A stretch of 63,879 nt of DNA from Cercozoa sp. M6MM (lineage: Eukaryota; Endomyxa: Ascetosporea), in NCBI GenBank assembly GCA_040357565.1, contig JBDODJ010000063.1, one strand, 5' to 3'. This document shows, one piece after another, positions 26,034 to 36,819 of the stretch. Every line of letters begins with the position of its first letter. The stretch's first letter is position 1. Made by a program: the position numbers and the translations under genes. Under the pieces are notes generated by a model, which saw only the letters and a list, made by a program, of their open reading frames with translations, made no database searches and was not told the origin of the DNA.

Positions 26034-26843
26034 ATGAGTGTGCCGTATAGTGTGCTACCGATTGAGCTGTCAAACGTCAGCGACGAAGATGTTCAAAATC
26101 TGCACTTGGCTTGTGAGGTATTCTTGTGTTTCGGCGCCAATCGAAGGAGTACGAGAGTCTGTAGTCAGAATATGGCGGTGAGGACGGCGAGGATGCCAAG
26201 ATACGGCAGCACCACATCTTTTGGGCGGAAAAGTAAGCCTGCTTGTCTTTAAATACGTGCGAGGGGTGATGAAGGTCTGTTTGCCCAGGTCAATCACGTC
26301 TTCCTTGACCAACATTGGCGAGAACTTTGGTCCCAAGCGCTTTTTCGTCGCCGTTAGAAATGAAGGTTGAGATTTGCTCTAACTTTTGGCGGAGTATTTG
26401 TGACTATTTTGCTTGAACTGCAGGTGCTTTGATGGGTTGCTTGGGGATTAAGCAAGGCCGCCTGTGTCACCTGAACGTACACCCCGACTTTCGCAGGTCC
26501 GCTAACTTTCGGTTTGTGCAAATGGCGCTTAGTTTTTTTTTTTAAGTAGGGAAGGAGTGGCTTCGGCGCTTTTGGAGCGAGTCCGCGCGGAAGTGACAAG
26601 TGACCCAGCGGAAACGCTGAAGTCGATCACGGTCTCATGTATGCAGCATATGGAGCCCGCTATTGCTTTCTACGAGCGCAGTGAGTTTTCTTCCGGAAGA
26701 GTACTTGTGTTTGGCAACAAGGATGTAAATTATGCTTGTCTGCAGATGGGTTCAAACGGACAAGGACAGCGAACTACAGAAACAAGCGGCTGAAGTTGTC
26801 TCTCGTGACAGTTTACTTCCAGTTGGACCTGCGGTCCGATTAG
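26034..26843 (+). CDS. GNAT-family N-acetyltransferase
   Basis: Six exons give about 180 residues. After an N-terminal segment (LPIELSNVSDEDVQNLHLAC), the core strand ALMGCLGIKQG and CHLNVHPDFRR lead to EGVASALLERV. That last segment is the acetyl-CoA-binding motif A (V-x-P-x-[FY]-R-x-x-G-[VI][AG]-x-x-L) of the GNAT fold. The C-terminal AFYERNGFKR is the usual motif B ending. The substrate cannot be read from sequence; amino-terminal or small-amine acetylation are both possible. The gene is head to head with eL8 across about 150 bases. Confidence 0.8.
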
Positions 26844-26994
26844 CTTTGGAAGCTTGGTGCATACGTCGTTGACAGTGAATAAGAAGTGCTTGTCCTCAAG
26901 TCCTGGAACATTAGTCCAGAGTCACGACACGACTGTTAAAAAAAAACTGACAATTTCTTTGCGTTGCTAAACCCGCGCTAACGGCTACATAAGC

Positions 26995-28833
26995 ATGTGC
27001 CGGCTAGTGCTTCTAGCCTTGGCATGTGCTTCTGTGTTCGGATCGTTGATTCGTAACCGTGGTTCCATACAATAGCGTTTCTGGGTTGTCCTCGTAAAGT
27101 TACGTAAATTGTGTGCTTTCAGGTGTGGATCCTGCGTTGATTAGTCGCTACTCTGGCGCGAGCTTTCTTTGTGACAATGTACAATAGCTTTGTTCTCGGC
27201 CAGTGGCAGTTTGTCACTTGTCCATCCCTGTAGGGCCGCGAATTGCCAATGAGTGTCGTGAATGACGACTACTGCGACTGCTGGGATGGTTTATTTAACT
27301 ACATCTTACAAAGCCAATGTTAATGAAACAATTCCCTTGTGACAGGAACGGACGAACCGGGCACAGCCGCGTGTTGGAACGGTCGCTTCTATTGCAGCAA
27401 CATTGGATCGCAGCCCGAGTTTCTGACAGCGGTAATCTACTCATTTTGTCTCTGTGTTTTCAAGTGCACTTTCCTCAATAACAAAACAGAGCAAAGTCGA
27501 CGACGGAGTTTGTGATTGCTGCGACGGCAGCGACGAGTTGGTGCTTTATTCTTCAGAATATGCTATTTCTATCTACTAACTGGTCGTGTAGCGTTTGAAG
27601 TGCGAGAACACGTGTCTAGTGCACGCACAAAACAGGGTGCTTAAACTTGGTGTTGAAACTTGATTGTTTCGTCTGTTGAAAACACTCGAACTTGTTTTAT
27701 TGCGCAGTTGCTCGAGTTGAAAGAGAACGCGCGTCGTTTCGAAGAGGCAATGTACTCGAAACAGCAGAGGCAGAAACAAGCGCTGCGAGAAGTGGCAGAA
27801 CGCGCGGAAGAGCTGCGCGAAGTCCGCGAGAGTTTGGCGGCGCTGTTGGCAGCCCAGAAGGACTCTGAGCAGCAGGAGAATGACGTCGAACTTTCCGAGA
27901 ATGCGGATAAAATCGAGAACGAAAAGGACGCTGAGAAAGCAGACTCTGGTGTTGCGAAAAACGTCTTTGGCAAGGTCGGCAAGTGGGTCAACAAGTGGGC
28001 TGATCAGGTAAAGCGCTTGTTTGATACTTCATTGAGTGTCTGTGCCAACAACCTTTTTGTTTTCTCCTTGTGCAGAAAGAGAAGAAACAGGTGAGCACCG
28101 GCGATCGGTTCGAATCGGAAAAGGCGAAACTGGAGGCGCGCGAGAAGCAGCTCGTCGCACTCGATTTCGACGCTGCCGATGTCGCCGAAAACTCAATCTG
28201 GCGCACCTTTCTCGTATCGAGTCTCTTTGTTCTTTTAACTTTACGAGTACAGACTGAGCCTTGTTTTTGCCATCTGCGCAGAACAAGTGTCTCGAGTCGC
28301 CAGAGTCCTCAAGGTTCAAGTACGTGGTGTGTCTTTTGGGCAAAGCCACGCAAAAGGACGGACGGCACTCGGTTCATGTCGGGTATGCTGCAGTCTCTGT
28401 TGCCTTTTTGCTGACTAACATTACTCTTGTGTATTATCCTTTGTGTACTGCCTTACTACCTTTGTATACTATCTTTGTATACTACCGTTGCACTACCTTT
28501 GCACGTTACCCTTGTACACTACCTTTGCTGTGCAGTAACTTTCACAGCGCCAGTGAGACCGAGTTAAACTGGACCAACGGCGCCAAGTGTCCCGGCAAAA
28601 GTCGCTCGTTGAAGCTTCGCCTGGCGTGCGATCCGCAGACTGAGATGGAACTCAGCGAGATCACAGAGCCTGTCATGGTACCTTTCTATCAGTCAACGCA
28701 GTCCAGTATACGTCCGCTTTACTTTCTGCAGTGTGAGTACCAAGGCGATTTGCGCACAGTGTTCGCCTGTTCTGAGGCTGAATTGGCGCCTCTGCTCCAG
28801 CAGATTGAGCAGATTGAGCAGGTTCTCATTTAA
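26995..28833 (+). CDS. PRKCSH: Glucosidase II beta subunit
   Basis: Regulatory subunit of ER glucosidase II, which trims glucose from N-glycans. A signal peptide (MCRLVLLALACASVFG) is followed by GVDPALISRYSG and two LDL-A-like calcium-binding modules (VVNDDYCDCWDGTDEPGTA and KVDDGVCDCCDGSDEL), then a coiled coil (about 27,710-27,900). The C-terminal MRH lectin domain includes KLRLACDP and MCEYQGDLRTVFAC; the Arg, Glu and Tyr expected for mannose binding are present. The central acidic and EF-hand region of animal homologues is much reduced. The protein ends EQIEQVLI, with no HDEL-type retention signal visible. It could be retained through its alpha subunit, as the signal is not essential in all lineages. 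Confidence 0.9.
28434..28531 (+). repeat. Degenerate tandem repeat in a PRKCSH intron
   Basis: Imperfect copies of a unit near 13-14 bases, built on CTTTGTATACTAC and CTTTGCACTACC, fill the intron before the exon starting NFHSASETELNW. Confidence 0.7.
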
Positions 28834-28883
28834 CTACCTGCTAGCTACGTACTCAGTTAACGTTACGTTACATTCGGGAGGGT

Positions 28884-29635
28884 TCAGGCAGATGTGGCTT
28901 CCTCGGCGGTACCTCGTTCGCCGAAAGAGAAGCCACTGCCGCGTGTGCGCGTGCGGCCAGGTTTGTTGTCGCCCGTGCTCTCTCCACTGGCACTTTCAGA
29001 ACTCGACTCGGCGAACAGCTTGTCCAGTGCGTCTTGGTAGGTGTTGATGGAGGAAGCGCGACGACCACCTTGCTGTTCTCTCAGAGAGCGACGTTCGCGA
29101 GCCTTTTTGCGCTGAAATCGCTCCCATTTCTGCAGGTCTTCTTCGTATTTGTAGTCCTTGCCCCCTGCGCAGGTGCCAAGGTATCAAACTGCTGGGTGAA
29201 ACGAAAGCAAGGCAAGGCACATTCGAGGATCTGAGCTTGCACTCGAGCGAGAGGACTCATGATGTTGAGGAAGGCGTCCCGGGACATGCGCAAACACTGA
29301 GTATCTGTGTTGGCAATCACATCAGCAGTACGAAGACCGTTCTGCACGAGTGCTTGTTCGCCAAAGTACTTGCCTGGTCCCAGTTCGGCCACGACGTGCT
29401 TGTGCAGGCCACTGTGGGAGTGAACGTTGACGATAACGCGCACTTCGCCCTTGAGGATGATGTAAAAGTCGTCTCCCACCGTGCCCTGGCGGCATATAGC
29501 TTGATTCGCGTGGAAATGACTTGTCGTTGCAGCATTCGCGATCTGTCGCAAGTCAGCTTTTGTGCATGATGCCAGAAGCGGTACACCTGTCAGAAAGTCC
29601 ACCAGATCACTCTTAGACACCTCTAGTGTCGCCAT
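28884..29635 (-). CDS. Single cyclic-nucleotide-binding-domain protein
   Basis: Exons 29221..29635 and 28884..29164 give 231 residues. Residues 1-135 form one cyclic-nucleotide-binding domain of the PKA regulatory subunit type. The phosphate-binding cassette reads FGEQALVQNGLRTADV, with the Glu and Arg that contact the cyclic phosphate and ribose. The C-terminal part is charged and helical (YEEDLQKWERFQRKKARER) and contains RRASS, a consensus site for PKA. There is no kinase, channel or dimerisation domain. This could be a stand-alone cAMP or cGMP sensor. The gene lies tail to tail with PRKCSH, 50 bases apart. Confidence 0.85.
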
Positions 29636-29814
29636 TGTTAGTGGTCTGGTTGAGTAGCCTTGAGTGTGGCAAGTTTTCGGAGGACAGAACGCCTCACACT
29701 CACCCAAATTCAGTTCCGGGCGGAGGCTATACAAATACCAAAATCAGATTTAGTTTAGACTTTCGGCCTAACAGGTTACCCAGTTTGGATGCTTGATCTC
29801 GAAGACCTGCAAAG

Positions 29815-31276
29815 ATGGAAGAGTTCGTGAAGTTGAGCGACAGCGGTAATATCTCCTACCTTGTGAACAGTGTGCTGCCATCATTCGTTGCTTTTAGAAA
29901 ATGAGAACAGCGAAAAGATGGAAGAAAGACTCCATAACTTACAGCAAAATCTTTCACGGAGACAAGGGTGGATGGATGCGACGGAAGAACTCATTCCTTG
30001 CCCCGGGTTTGTTTGCAAGGTGCGCGTACAGGCGCCGCTCAACTTTCTCAAGTTACTCGCCGCCGGTTTGCCTGCACCTCTCAAAAGTGACCTGCGAAAG
30101 ATCGAAAGGGCCGTTCACGAGAAATACAAAGGCGACGAAGCACTAGAAAGCGACGAAAAAGCGGAGCAAGCAGTCAAACTATTCATCAACATGTGTTTTT
30201 CAAACAAGCTGGGCGATATGGAGGTAGAGCATGGCAAGTTGCGGCTGCCTGCAAGTTTTTCGGCGCCAAGAATGGACGCAGACAAGTCAGGACAGCCATG
30301 CTTGGTGGCAGAAGCGGTTTTCTCTCGCCAAACGATTCGCAGTTGCCAAGAGGACACAGAATTCCGGCGCTTCTGCTGCTCAATGGCACTTTCGAACTAC
30401 GAGACAAAGTACGACATCAAAGGCGACCTCGAGAAGCACAAAATGAAGTTCCCTAAACTCCAACAGAAAGGTCAGGCGGCTCATCATCCTCAACGCATCC
30501 GAAAGTCTGCAGTCGCTAAAGTGAGGCCGAAAGTCGAGTTGATCGAAAGTGCCTCCTCACACGACGGAGATTCCGACAGGAAAGATATGTTGAAGTCAGA
30601 CCTGCCTGCAGAAGGAACCTTTGTCGAGCAGTTCAAAGCCGATTTGCTGCAGCAAACGCAGCAACTTCGTGCCGCGACTGCACAGTCGGAAACCGCACGC
30701 AGCAGCTCAACTGCCAGAGACCTGAAAGTTGTGCAAATTAACACGTCGAATGGCCCTTACGAACCCACTGTGCGCTTCTTCCAGAAACACACGTCTCAGT
30801 GGCAGCAGATTCCACAAGAAGCGATTGCTCATTCCTCAGTATCCGGCAGCTTTCGATTGGAACTAGATTTTTCAAAGGTACCACCGGCATATTCGTGCCT
30901 GTTGACTGAGTAGCGACTGCCTATCTTTCAGGTACCCGAGATACGCACAGTTGGCGACCTGAAAGCCGAGATCTCTCGAAAGAAACTTGTGTTCCGGACG
31001 GGTACACCGCCTTTCCGTGTGCTGGCGAGTTTCACACGCGAGTCGCTGCCTCTGCACGCCATGGACGACTTTGTCGCTCAGTTTGAACCGAATCGGACGC
31101 GACTTTTGTTGCAGTTTCAACTGAGTGTTAAGAAGCTTCGAGCGAACGAAGTTCCTTCCAACCTGAGGCGACAACAAGACACCTCTACGTCCGCAACCGC
31201 GTCGTCATCCACAGCAACTTACAAACCAACGCGGCAGCTCGTCGAAGATTGGATGACTGACGTCATGCTCGACTAA
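29815..31276 (+). CDS. PIH1-domain protein (R2TP or dynein-assembly type)
   Basis: Exons 29815..29845, 29898..30877 and 30932..31276 give 451 residues. Residues about 45-210 match the PIH1 domain: PGFVCKVRV, AVKLFINMCFSNKL, LRLPASFSAPRMDADKSGQP and the RRFCCSMALSNYETKYDI helix. PIH1 proteins are HSP90 cochaperones that act in R2TP complexes and, in ciliated cells, in preassembly of axonemal dyneins. A low-complexity linker (240-320) leads to a C-terminal CS-like beta domain (SGSFRLELDFSKVPEIRTV and ASFTRESLPLHAMDDF). Which paralogue it is (PIH1D1, D2 or Kintoun type) is not certain. Confidence 0.8.
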
Positions 31277-31449
31277 TGAATCTTAAAGTTCATGGACTGA
31301 AATCACCAAACTGCTCGGCAGTGTCTGGCCGCGTTCGAGGGGTCTCCCTCGTGTACGGTAAAGGCGTACTCGCTCCTGAGACCGATAGATTAGATTAGCC
31401 CCGCCCAATACACGCACGACGATGTTACGAAACGGTATCTTCTATCCGG
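31277..31449. other. Spacer between PIH1 gene and foldback
   Basis: 3' flank of the PIH1 gene. No feature is recognised. Confidence 0.5.
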
Positions 31450-32550
31450 CCAGTCAGATCTCTGGTGCTCCGCGTGGAAGAAAGCTATTCATTGAGCACT
31501 TTGAGAAGTGTGGTGTATTGTGTTTGTCTGGTACCCTGACCTCTCCGAGAGTGTTGCTAACCTCCTTACCCTGTGTTTGGTAGACTGACCTTGAAAGAGC
31601 AAGATTTTGCTCCTTTCCTGAAAAGGCTCTCTACTCACCAGGTAAAGCACCTCTCCAGGCTCCAGCCCTTGCACTCTCACGGAATCCCTTGTTGCTGTCT
31701 TCCCAGCACAGAGAGCCTTTCTTTTTCTCCTTTACGTCCCTCCTTCTCCTTCCTTCCTTCTTCTGACTACCGGGCCTCTCTTCCTTCCCGACCAGTCTAC
31801 TTCCTGTACTTTGCCGACCCTATCTTGGGGTAACTACCTCTGAACTGACTACGTCTACTGACTCAATTCTTCTTCACATCGATTCCATTTGTTTCTTTAG
31901 TCTTTTTCCTGGCATAGTACTCTTTTGCACTACCAAAGCCTCAATTTCTGAAAGGCTGCGGTAATAACGATTGTTACCGCAGCCCTCTCAGATAGGGATC
32001 AGGCCTTGGTAAATTAAGGGTACTTTGCCAGTGATACAAAAAAAACTAAGGAACGTAATAAAGTCTGTTCTTGGAGGAAGAGTGGCCAAGTGTCAGTTTG
32101 AAAGAATGAGTTACCCCAACGGTTCAGTTGGGCGGCAAAGCACTTGTGGTGGACGGGACAGTCACCCGTCAGATGGGAACTGTAGAAAGGACAGTCAGTA
32201 TAAAGGGTCCTTGAGACGGAAAGGCGTCGTGAGAACTGAGTAGTGAGGATTCAGAAGTACTTGAGTTGGAAGTAAAGAAAAGAAGGGCCCCTGGAAAGGC
32301 AGAGGACAGGTAGAAGCGAAGACAACTGGTCCTGGAGAGATCAGATTACCTGGTCGAGAGAGAGCCCTTCTTTGAGTTCAGCTGCAAAAAGCTTGCTCAA
32401 GGCTTCCCTACTCAAACACAGGTGTTCCACAGTCTGGACTGAAGCTCTCAGTAGGTCAGGATACCAGCAAACACACGTCAAAATCTTCCACACCTCTTTT
32501 GAGGATTTTTTAAGTTGTTGGGTTGCTTCCGCGCGGATACAGTAGTTCAT
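31450..32550. repeat. Large imperfect foldback (inverted repeat of about 500-bp arms)
   Basis: The left arm (about 31450-31964) and the reverse complement of the right arm (about 31974-32550) match in order over nearly their whole length. Shared blocks include CCGCG[TC]GGAAG at the outer ends, TGGTA[CT]CCTGACCT, CCTGTGTTTG, AGAGCAAG/TGAGCAAG, CACCAGGTAA/GACCAGGTAA, CTCTCCAGG, TTGGGGTAACT, CTTTAGT, TGGCA[TA]AGTAC and TACCAAAGCCT. Identity is highest at the centre. Both arms also contain a similar short translatable stretch next to the shared CAGGTAA, so they may derive from an exon-bearing sequence. The element lies between two convergent genes. Confidence 0.8.
31931..32011. ncRNA. Foldback core: 81-nt miRNA-precursor-like hairpin
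   Basis: A perfect 11-bp stem (31954-31964 with 31974-31984, GGCTGCGGTAA) closes a 9-nt loop. It continues after small bulges as TCTGA/TCAGA and TACCAAAGCCT/AGGCCTTGGTA. Length and shape resemble a small-RNA precursor. Transcription is not shown by the sequence. Confidence 0.35.
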
Positions 32551-32577
32551 GCTGTAACACGATGATCAATATTAAGA

Positions 32578-32906
32578 TTAATACAAGCTCAAACGCTCGC
32601 GGTAGCTCGGGGGCTCGAGGTCGTAGTGATGCCGTTCCGGTGGTGGAATTTCAATCGGCGCCAGCAGCTGCGACAAGTCGGCATCGCCAGCCAGTGCCTG
32701 TGCCACTTGCGTCTCCAACGTCATTGTCGTGTCGTGAGGCGTGCCGGCACCGTTTGTCTGTACAGGCTGCAGCAGCATGTCGTGCACTGACGGCGGCAGG
32801 TCGAAGTTGTCGAAATTCCAGTCAGAGTTCTGCAGGGCAGAAGAGACGAGAAGACAGTCAGAGAGAGAGAGAGAGAGAGAGATAGGGAGAGAGAGAGAGA
32901 GATAGG

Positions 32907-32957
<51 letters not shown>

Positions 32958-32967
32958 NNNNNNNNNN

Positions 32968-33017
<50 letters not shown>

Positions 33018-34957
33018 GAAGTGAACATGTGCGTACAAAATTCGACGGCATGACATTGATGTCGTCGAGCAAACGCGAGAGCAGATCGGGCGACCGTGGT
33101 GACGGAGTGCTGCTGCCGAGTGCGGCTTCGCTGTCCGAGTCGCTCCGTGCCGGCGGGAGTTTCACCTGCAGTGCAGACGTCTCCAGCGGCATCGACACCT
33201 GTCCGGCCACTGCCTCGTGTGAGACTGCCTCGTGCGAGTGCAGGTTATTGTCATTGCCAAACGAGTGCAACAGCGACGTCGCGTGTTGTTGCTCTTGCTG
33301 TGGTTGAGGTGACTGGTAGTGATGTTGCTGATAGACGCTGCTGGGAGCACCTGCATTGCCGCCGTAGTTTGCACCGCCTGTGCTACTGCTGCTATTGCTG
33401 CTGTTGTTGTGGTAGCCACTTATCTGCAGAGTCGGCAGCGACGGCGGCTGCGGCGGCAACAACGCCGCCACCATCTCCGACGGCATTCGCGGCTACTCAC
33501 ACACGTGTGCACACACACACACACACACACACACACGGCAACAAGTACCGGTGTTTGCAACAGCGTCTGCAGAGGCAGCATGCTCCTGTTTCCAAGTTAC
33601 CAAATGCACAAAACAACAAAGATACAGAGAAACCATATTTCAGACTACCTGAACTGTTCAACGCGCTGCTTTTCGAGTTCTTGTTTTTTCAACGCACCAT
33701 GCTGAACACAACACAACATATCTCAAGCTAAAACCGCGATCGTTCTTCGGAAATACCTTTCTTTGCTTGTGTTTGGTGAGAGCGTAGCGACTCTTGAAGG
33801 CTGATGTGCAGCCATCAACATCACACTCGAACGGCTAAACACACAGTATGAGACACGAGTCAATGTCGAGAAACGCAAAAATCACGGTTGAGAAACGCTC
33901 GCATAAAATAAGAACAAGACATAAAAATTAAAGTTGGTATTAGCGAGATGTAATACCTTGACAGAACTGTGCGACTGCAAGTGTCGCGTCAGGCCATTCT
34001 TTCGCGTGTAGGTCTTGCCGCACAAGTCGCACTTCCACGGTCGTGGCCTGAGCGACGGGTCGACGTGAGTGATCATGTGAGCATGCAAATTCTGCTTCTT
34101 GCTGAAGCGACGACCGCACTTGTCGCACGCGAAAGGTTTTTCGCCCGTATGCGTGCGCAGATGCACATTCAGGTTGCCCTTCTGTGCGAAACCTCGTCCG
34201 CACAACTGCAACAGCAAAAAACGATTGAAAAGCAGGAATGAAAGCTTCGAAAGTAGGAGTGAAAGCTTTTGAACGCAGGAATGACAGCAGGAATGAAAGC
34301 AGAATGAAAGCAGGAACGAAAGCAGGAATGGAAGCAGGAACGAAAGCAGGATTGAAAGCAGGAATGAAAGCAGGAATGAAAGCAGGAATGAAAGCAGATT
34401 GAAAGTATCAACAAATTGAGAGCAACAGTGAAAGTTTCGAAAGCAAGAGTGGAAGCGAAAGCAGAAACTAACGTGACAAATGTGCTGCTTGTGACTGCGA
34501 ACGTGCTCGGCTTCGACAACAACTTTCGTCGTGCCGTCTTCGTGTTCTTCAATCACAACAACGTCATCGTCGGCGTCGTGCTCGAGTGTGCTGTTCGTGC
34601 TGTGACTGTGCTCGCGATCGCGCAGCGACTGCTCGTGAGCGAAACTCATCGGCACACGAGTCTCGTGCTCCAAGTCCATGCATTCGCTCGCATCGTGAAC
34701 GGAAGTTTCGTTCACTTTGCCAAACACGTCGAGTTGCACATGTTCCGTGTCTCTCAATCGCCTGCTGCTCTGCTCAGTGCAGAATATCACGAATTAACGC
34801 ACGTTGAAAAGCCAAAATGTAAGTCAAGTACCGATAGTCTTGACAAATAGCTGTGTAACCGCTGCTGCCGGCGGAACAAAACGTAGATCGCCGCTGTTTG
34901 AAGCACTACCACGAAGAGCACGGCAAACACGATGCTCAGCACGAGCGCATCCGCCAT
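32578..34957 (-). CDS. C2H2 zinc-finger protein with N-terminal membrane anchor
   Basis: Exons on the minus strand are 34832..34957, 34473..34769, 33957..34205, 33757..33834, 33649..33701, 33549..33585, 33037..33492 and 32578..32829. All are in phase and give 515 residues. Residues 1-42 hold a membrane helix (ALVLSIVFAVLFVVVLQTAA) followed by FRRQQR, so the rest faces the cytosol. An acidic segment leads to four C2H2 fingers (ICHLCGRGF, FACDKCGRRF, WKCDLCGKTY, FECDVDGC), then a Gln/Ser/Asn-rich region and a C-terminal acidic-hydrophobic stretch (WNFDNFDLPPSVHDML) like an activation domain. It is probably a transcription factor released from a membrane by cleavage, in the manner of SREBP or ATF6; that part is inference. 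Separate genes joined by my model are possible. Confidence 0.7.
32863..33014. repeat. (GA)n microsatellite with assembly gap
   Basis: A long GA/AG tract inside an intron of the zinc-finger gene. Ten N bases at 32958-32967 mark an assembly gap, so the true length is unknown. Confidence 0.97.
33509..33536. repeat. (CA)n microsatellite
   Basis: Short CA run inside an intron of the zinc-finger gene. Confidence 0.9.
34229..34407. repeat. 12-bp minisatellite in a zinc-finger-gene intron
   Basis: About 14 imperfect copies of GCAGGAATGAAA, between the exon ending at HICH and the exon starting LCGRGF. It is therefore intronic and splits the first finger. Confidence 0.9.
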
Positions 34958-35420
34958 CTTCGCTTCACAAATTGGCACGCACCCACCGACAACTTGACAG
35001 AAAACTGGGTCAGTGTGCTCAGTGCGTTGAGGCACCCCACGCACTCGAACGTGCTGCAATTTGCCGATTGCACAGCACCAGCTGTCTCCACTGACCGAAA
35101 AACGGCAACACGCTTGATTGCCCAGACGCGAAAAACGGCAACACGCTCCGGAAGGCTCCTAAATTAGCTTTCCAGGAGACCACACACGCACTCAATTAAT
35201 GCAGTACGCACGCGAGACTTTGTGTGTGTTACGCAACTGCAGACCGAGAGAATAATACAGTCTTCTGGCCATCAATCGGTCAATCAAAAATCACCCGCGA
35301 GCCTGGATTTGATCCTATTTAATCTTAACGTTGCAAAGCAACAGGATTCGTTTGTTCAGTTTTGCAACTCAGAAAACGTAACAATTTTGTTCAGTTCTCC
35401 GGTTGGTGCAGTTCGATAAC
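34958..35420. other. Gap upstream of the zinc-finger gene
   Basis: This holds the presumed promoter of the zinc-finger gene and the 3' flank of the mitochondrial protein gene. The phrase GCGAAAAACGGCAACACGC occurs at about 35126-35145 and in a close variant at 35096-35113, a short direct repeat. Confidence 0.5.
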
Positions 35421-36594
35421 TCACACATCGGTGACCTCAACAACACGTCCGTCCGGCATCGTAACCGTGTTTCGGCCCTTTTTGTTCTTGCCTCTCGACG
35501 ACCCGACGCTGCATTCACCAAAGATGATTAAAAAACCAGTCAGACACAGATTTGACCCAGGAGAAACGCACAACTCGCGAGTGACGTCGATGGTGCCAGC
35601 CAGATCAGTCGCTAGCATGGCTCGACGCACTTGTTCCATGTCATCAAGCTGCATATAGGCTAGCATATACAAACAGTGACAAGATTGGAGTTGAAAAAAC
35701 TGAAACCTCAATCTGAAGCTGAGCACTGGAGCCTCGAGATGACACGAGTTGCAACATGACGAATTTTTGTTCCTGACGCTTGTTGTTGACCACAGAGGCG
35801 CGAGTCGACACCGAAGAGCCCACCACGCGTATCCTGCCACCCAGCACGGCCGCGATCTCGCTGGAATGCTCAGCTTTCTTCTGCAGGGATGCAATGTCAA
35901 CACGGCCAAAGAAGCGACCGCCACGACGCATCGACTGCGACATCATTCGACTGAACAGGTCGCTCATTCCGGCCATGTCGACTGAGTGGCCCGTTCGCCG
36001 CGTGAACTCCTGCTGCACCGGACTTGCGTAGCGCTGCATCTGCTGGAACGCACGTCGCACCTGCCGCAGCTGCCGAGCCTGCGGACTGAAAAACGCAGCC
36101 AGACCCAGCACGAGCCAAAGCGGCCAGAGCCACTACAAATCACAAAAAACCGTATCAAACAATCTCAACTGAAGGAAAGATCGTCGGAATCAAAAAAGAA
36201 AGAAAAACTCACAAAGAAGAAGTGCAAGCACGCGTAGAACACATAGCCTGCGAGGCACGCCTTGGTGAAATCCCACGCCAGGCCCAGCGGGTCTACGCAC
36301 CGAAGCTGAATGCACCCTTAACCAAAACCAAAAAGACAACGCACCATTCACAAGACGGTATTTCATTGTGCGAATCCAAGAATTGAGCATATGCTTGAAC
36401 TGGCTGCCACTCGGCATGCCTGCACCTGAGAAAAACGTCCGACGCGACAGGACGCTCTGCCTGCCAGGCAGGACGTGTGCACGCCGCATCGGCACGAAGC
36501 GACGCTGCATCACGCCCGAAAACTGACGCACGGAACGCGACGCGTACGCATACGTCGTTGGCCGCAGCAGACGGCACACTCGTTGCGACAGCAT
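35421..36594 (-). CDS. Probable mitochondrial inner-membrane protein
   Basis: The start at 36594 gives an Arg-, Ser- and Ala-rich presequence (MLSQRVCRLLRPTTYAYASR and on to SRRTFFSGAG), typical for mitochondrial import. The next exons encode a hydrophobic region (ACLAGYVFYACLHFFF and WLVLGLAAFF), likely two membrane helices. Then come a helical segment (RQVRRAFQQMQRY) and a soluble domain (VDIASLQKKAEHSSEIAAVL, KFVMLQLVSSRGSS, LDDMEQVRRAMLATDLAGTI) ending MPDGRVVEVTDV. The layout resembles membrane subunits of import or assembly machinery, but I do not recognise the family. Four or five exons. Confidence 0.65.
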
Positions 36595-36819
36595 TCTTTC
36601 GCGTTTTCTTCACTTCAACCAGACCTTTTTTCGATTCGCGGATGTCCACACGACAACAATTTTCCCGATATCTCCTGCAAATATTGCGAGTAAAGTCACC
36701 GCTCTCTACTGGGCATCGAATTAGAAGCTGTCAGAAGCCTTCTTTTCGCCTGGCTACAGTTTAAAAAAAAATAATAATGCACTTTTTCTCTTGTTAGTGG
36801 AAATTTTAGAGTGCGCACG

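Noticed and set aside
33096-33731. Plus-strand frame over the zinc-finger gene's Gln/Ser-rich exon
   Set aside because: Shadow of low-complexity coding sequence running on into a CA repeat.
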